Assembly (NCBI GenBank): GCA_015501075.1
Contig: JADNYJ010000383.1
Location: 1 to 30,708, forward strand
Direction of reading: 5' to 3'
Length of the DNA stretch: 30,708 nucleotides
Source: Gymnopilus junonius
Lineage: Eukaryota; Basidiomycota; Agaricomycetes; Agaricales; Galerinaceae
Position numbers and translations under genes: made by a program. Shown here piece after piece: positions 30,700-30,708 of this stretch (position 1 is its first letter; the number at the start of each line of letters is the position of its first letter). The notes beneath the pieces are model-generated. The model did no database searches. It saw nothing but the letters and a program-made list of their open reading frames with translations, and had not been told where the DNA came from.

Positions 30700-30708
30700 C
30701 TAAGGCCA

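Larger units (their letters stand above)
28415..30708 (-). repeat. Right palindrome arm, outer part (runs off the window)
   Basis: Inverted counterpart of 21247-23538. It begins with the second copy of the target-site duplication (28415-28429). Compared with the left arm it has one extra G at about 28783 (GGG against GG) and one extra base in the duplicated target site. Similarity continues to the last base of the window. Confidence 0.95.

Noticed and set aside
21247..30708. The palindrome as a simple fold-back read artefact
   Set aside because: One arm alone carries a 2.2-kb retrotransposon with a perfect target-site duplication, and the 1.67-kb centre is unique and completes a gene. A fold-back copy would mirror everything.

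Overview
This window looks like repeat-rich nuclear DNA from a filamentous basidiomycete fungus, probably an Agaricomycete. The reasons are short GT-AG introns (about 49-75 nt) that restore reading frames exactly, a Pho80/PCL-type cyclin remnant, a DUF6532-like gene, and several copies of one non-LTR retrotransposon of the I/Tad1 type (endonuclease, YVDD reverse transcriptase, RNase H, Cys/His knuckle, poly-A tail). The organism is inferred from these features; no rRNA, tRNA or CRISPR was seen.

Layout, left to right. 1-306: two open exons of an unrecognised gene. 709-1228: a GGGACT-rich minisatellite. 1258-10666: a nest of copies of one retrotransposon family. Copy C (+, with poly-A) is followed by fragment D (-), copy A (-, nearly complete ORF2) and copy B (-). 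B and D are two halves of one older element split by A. 10666-11079: the 3' part of a cyclin gene, cut off by B. 11173-11968: an intact three-exon gene for 227 aa of unknown function on the minus strand. About 12560-13100: probable exons of a plus-strand gene. 13144-19587: copies F and G (-). 19588-23352: an acidic, RG-rich, multi-exon plus-strand gene ending in a probable 2-oxoglutarate/Fe(II) dioxygenase-like domain.

The most interesting structure is a large imperfect palindrome. Bases 21247-24019 recur inverted as 30708-28415 plus 26184-25688. Each arm carries the dioxygenase-like gene followed head-to-tail by a DUF6532-like gene. Only the right-hand copy of the second gene is full length; it runs through the 1.67-kb unique centre on the minus strand and ends at 24179. 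The left copy is cut in its second exon. The right arm is interrupted by retrotransposon copy E (26185-28414), flanked by a perfect 15-bp target-site duplication that includes the DUF6532 gene's start codon.

Two kinds of damage can be separated. One is a set of one-base losses in short G or C runs; restoring one base makes the eight exons of the DUF6532-like gene sum exactly to 527 codons. This suggests consensus errors or very recent mutations. The other is CGA/TGA differences and CpG loss in retrotransposons and host genes, as expected from deamination of methylated cytosine. No complete, undamaged retrotransposon is present.
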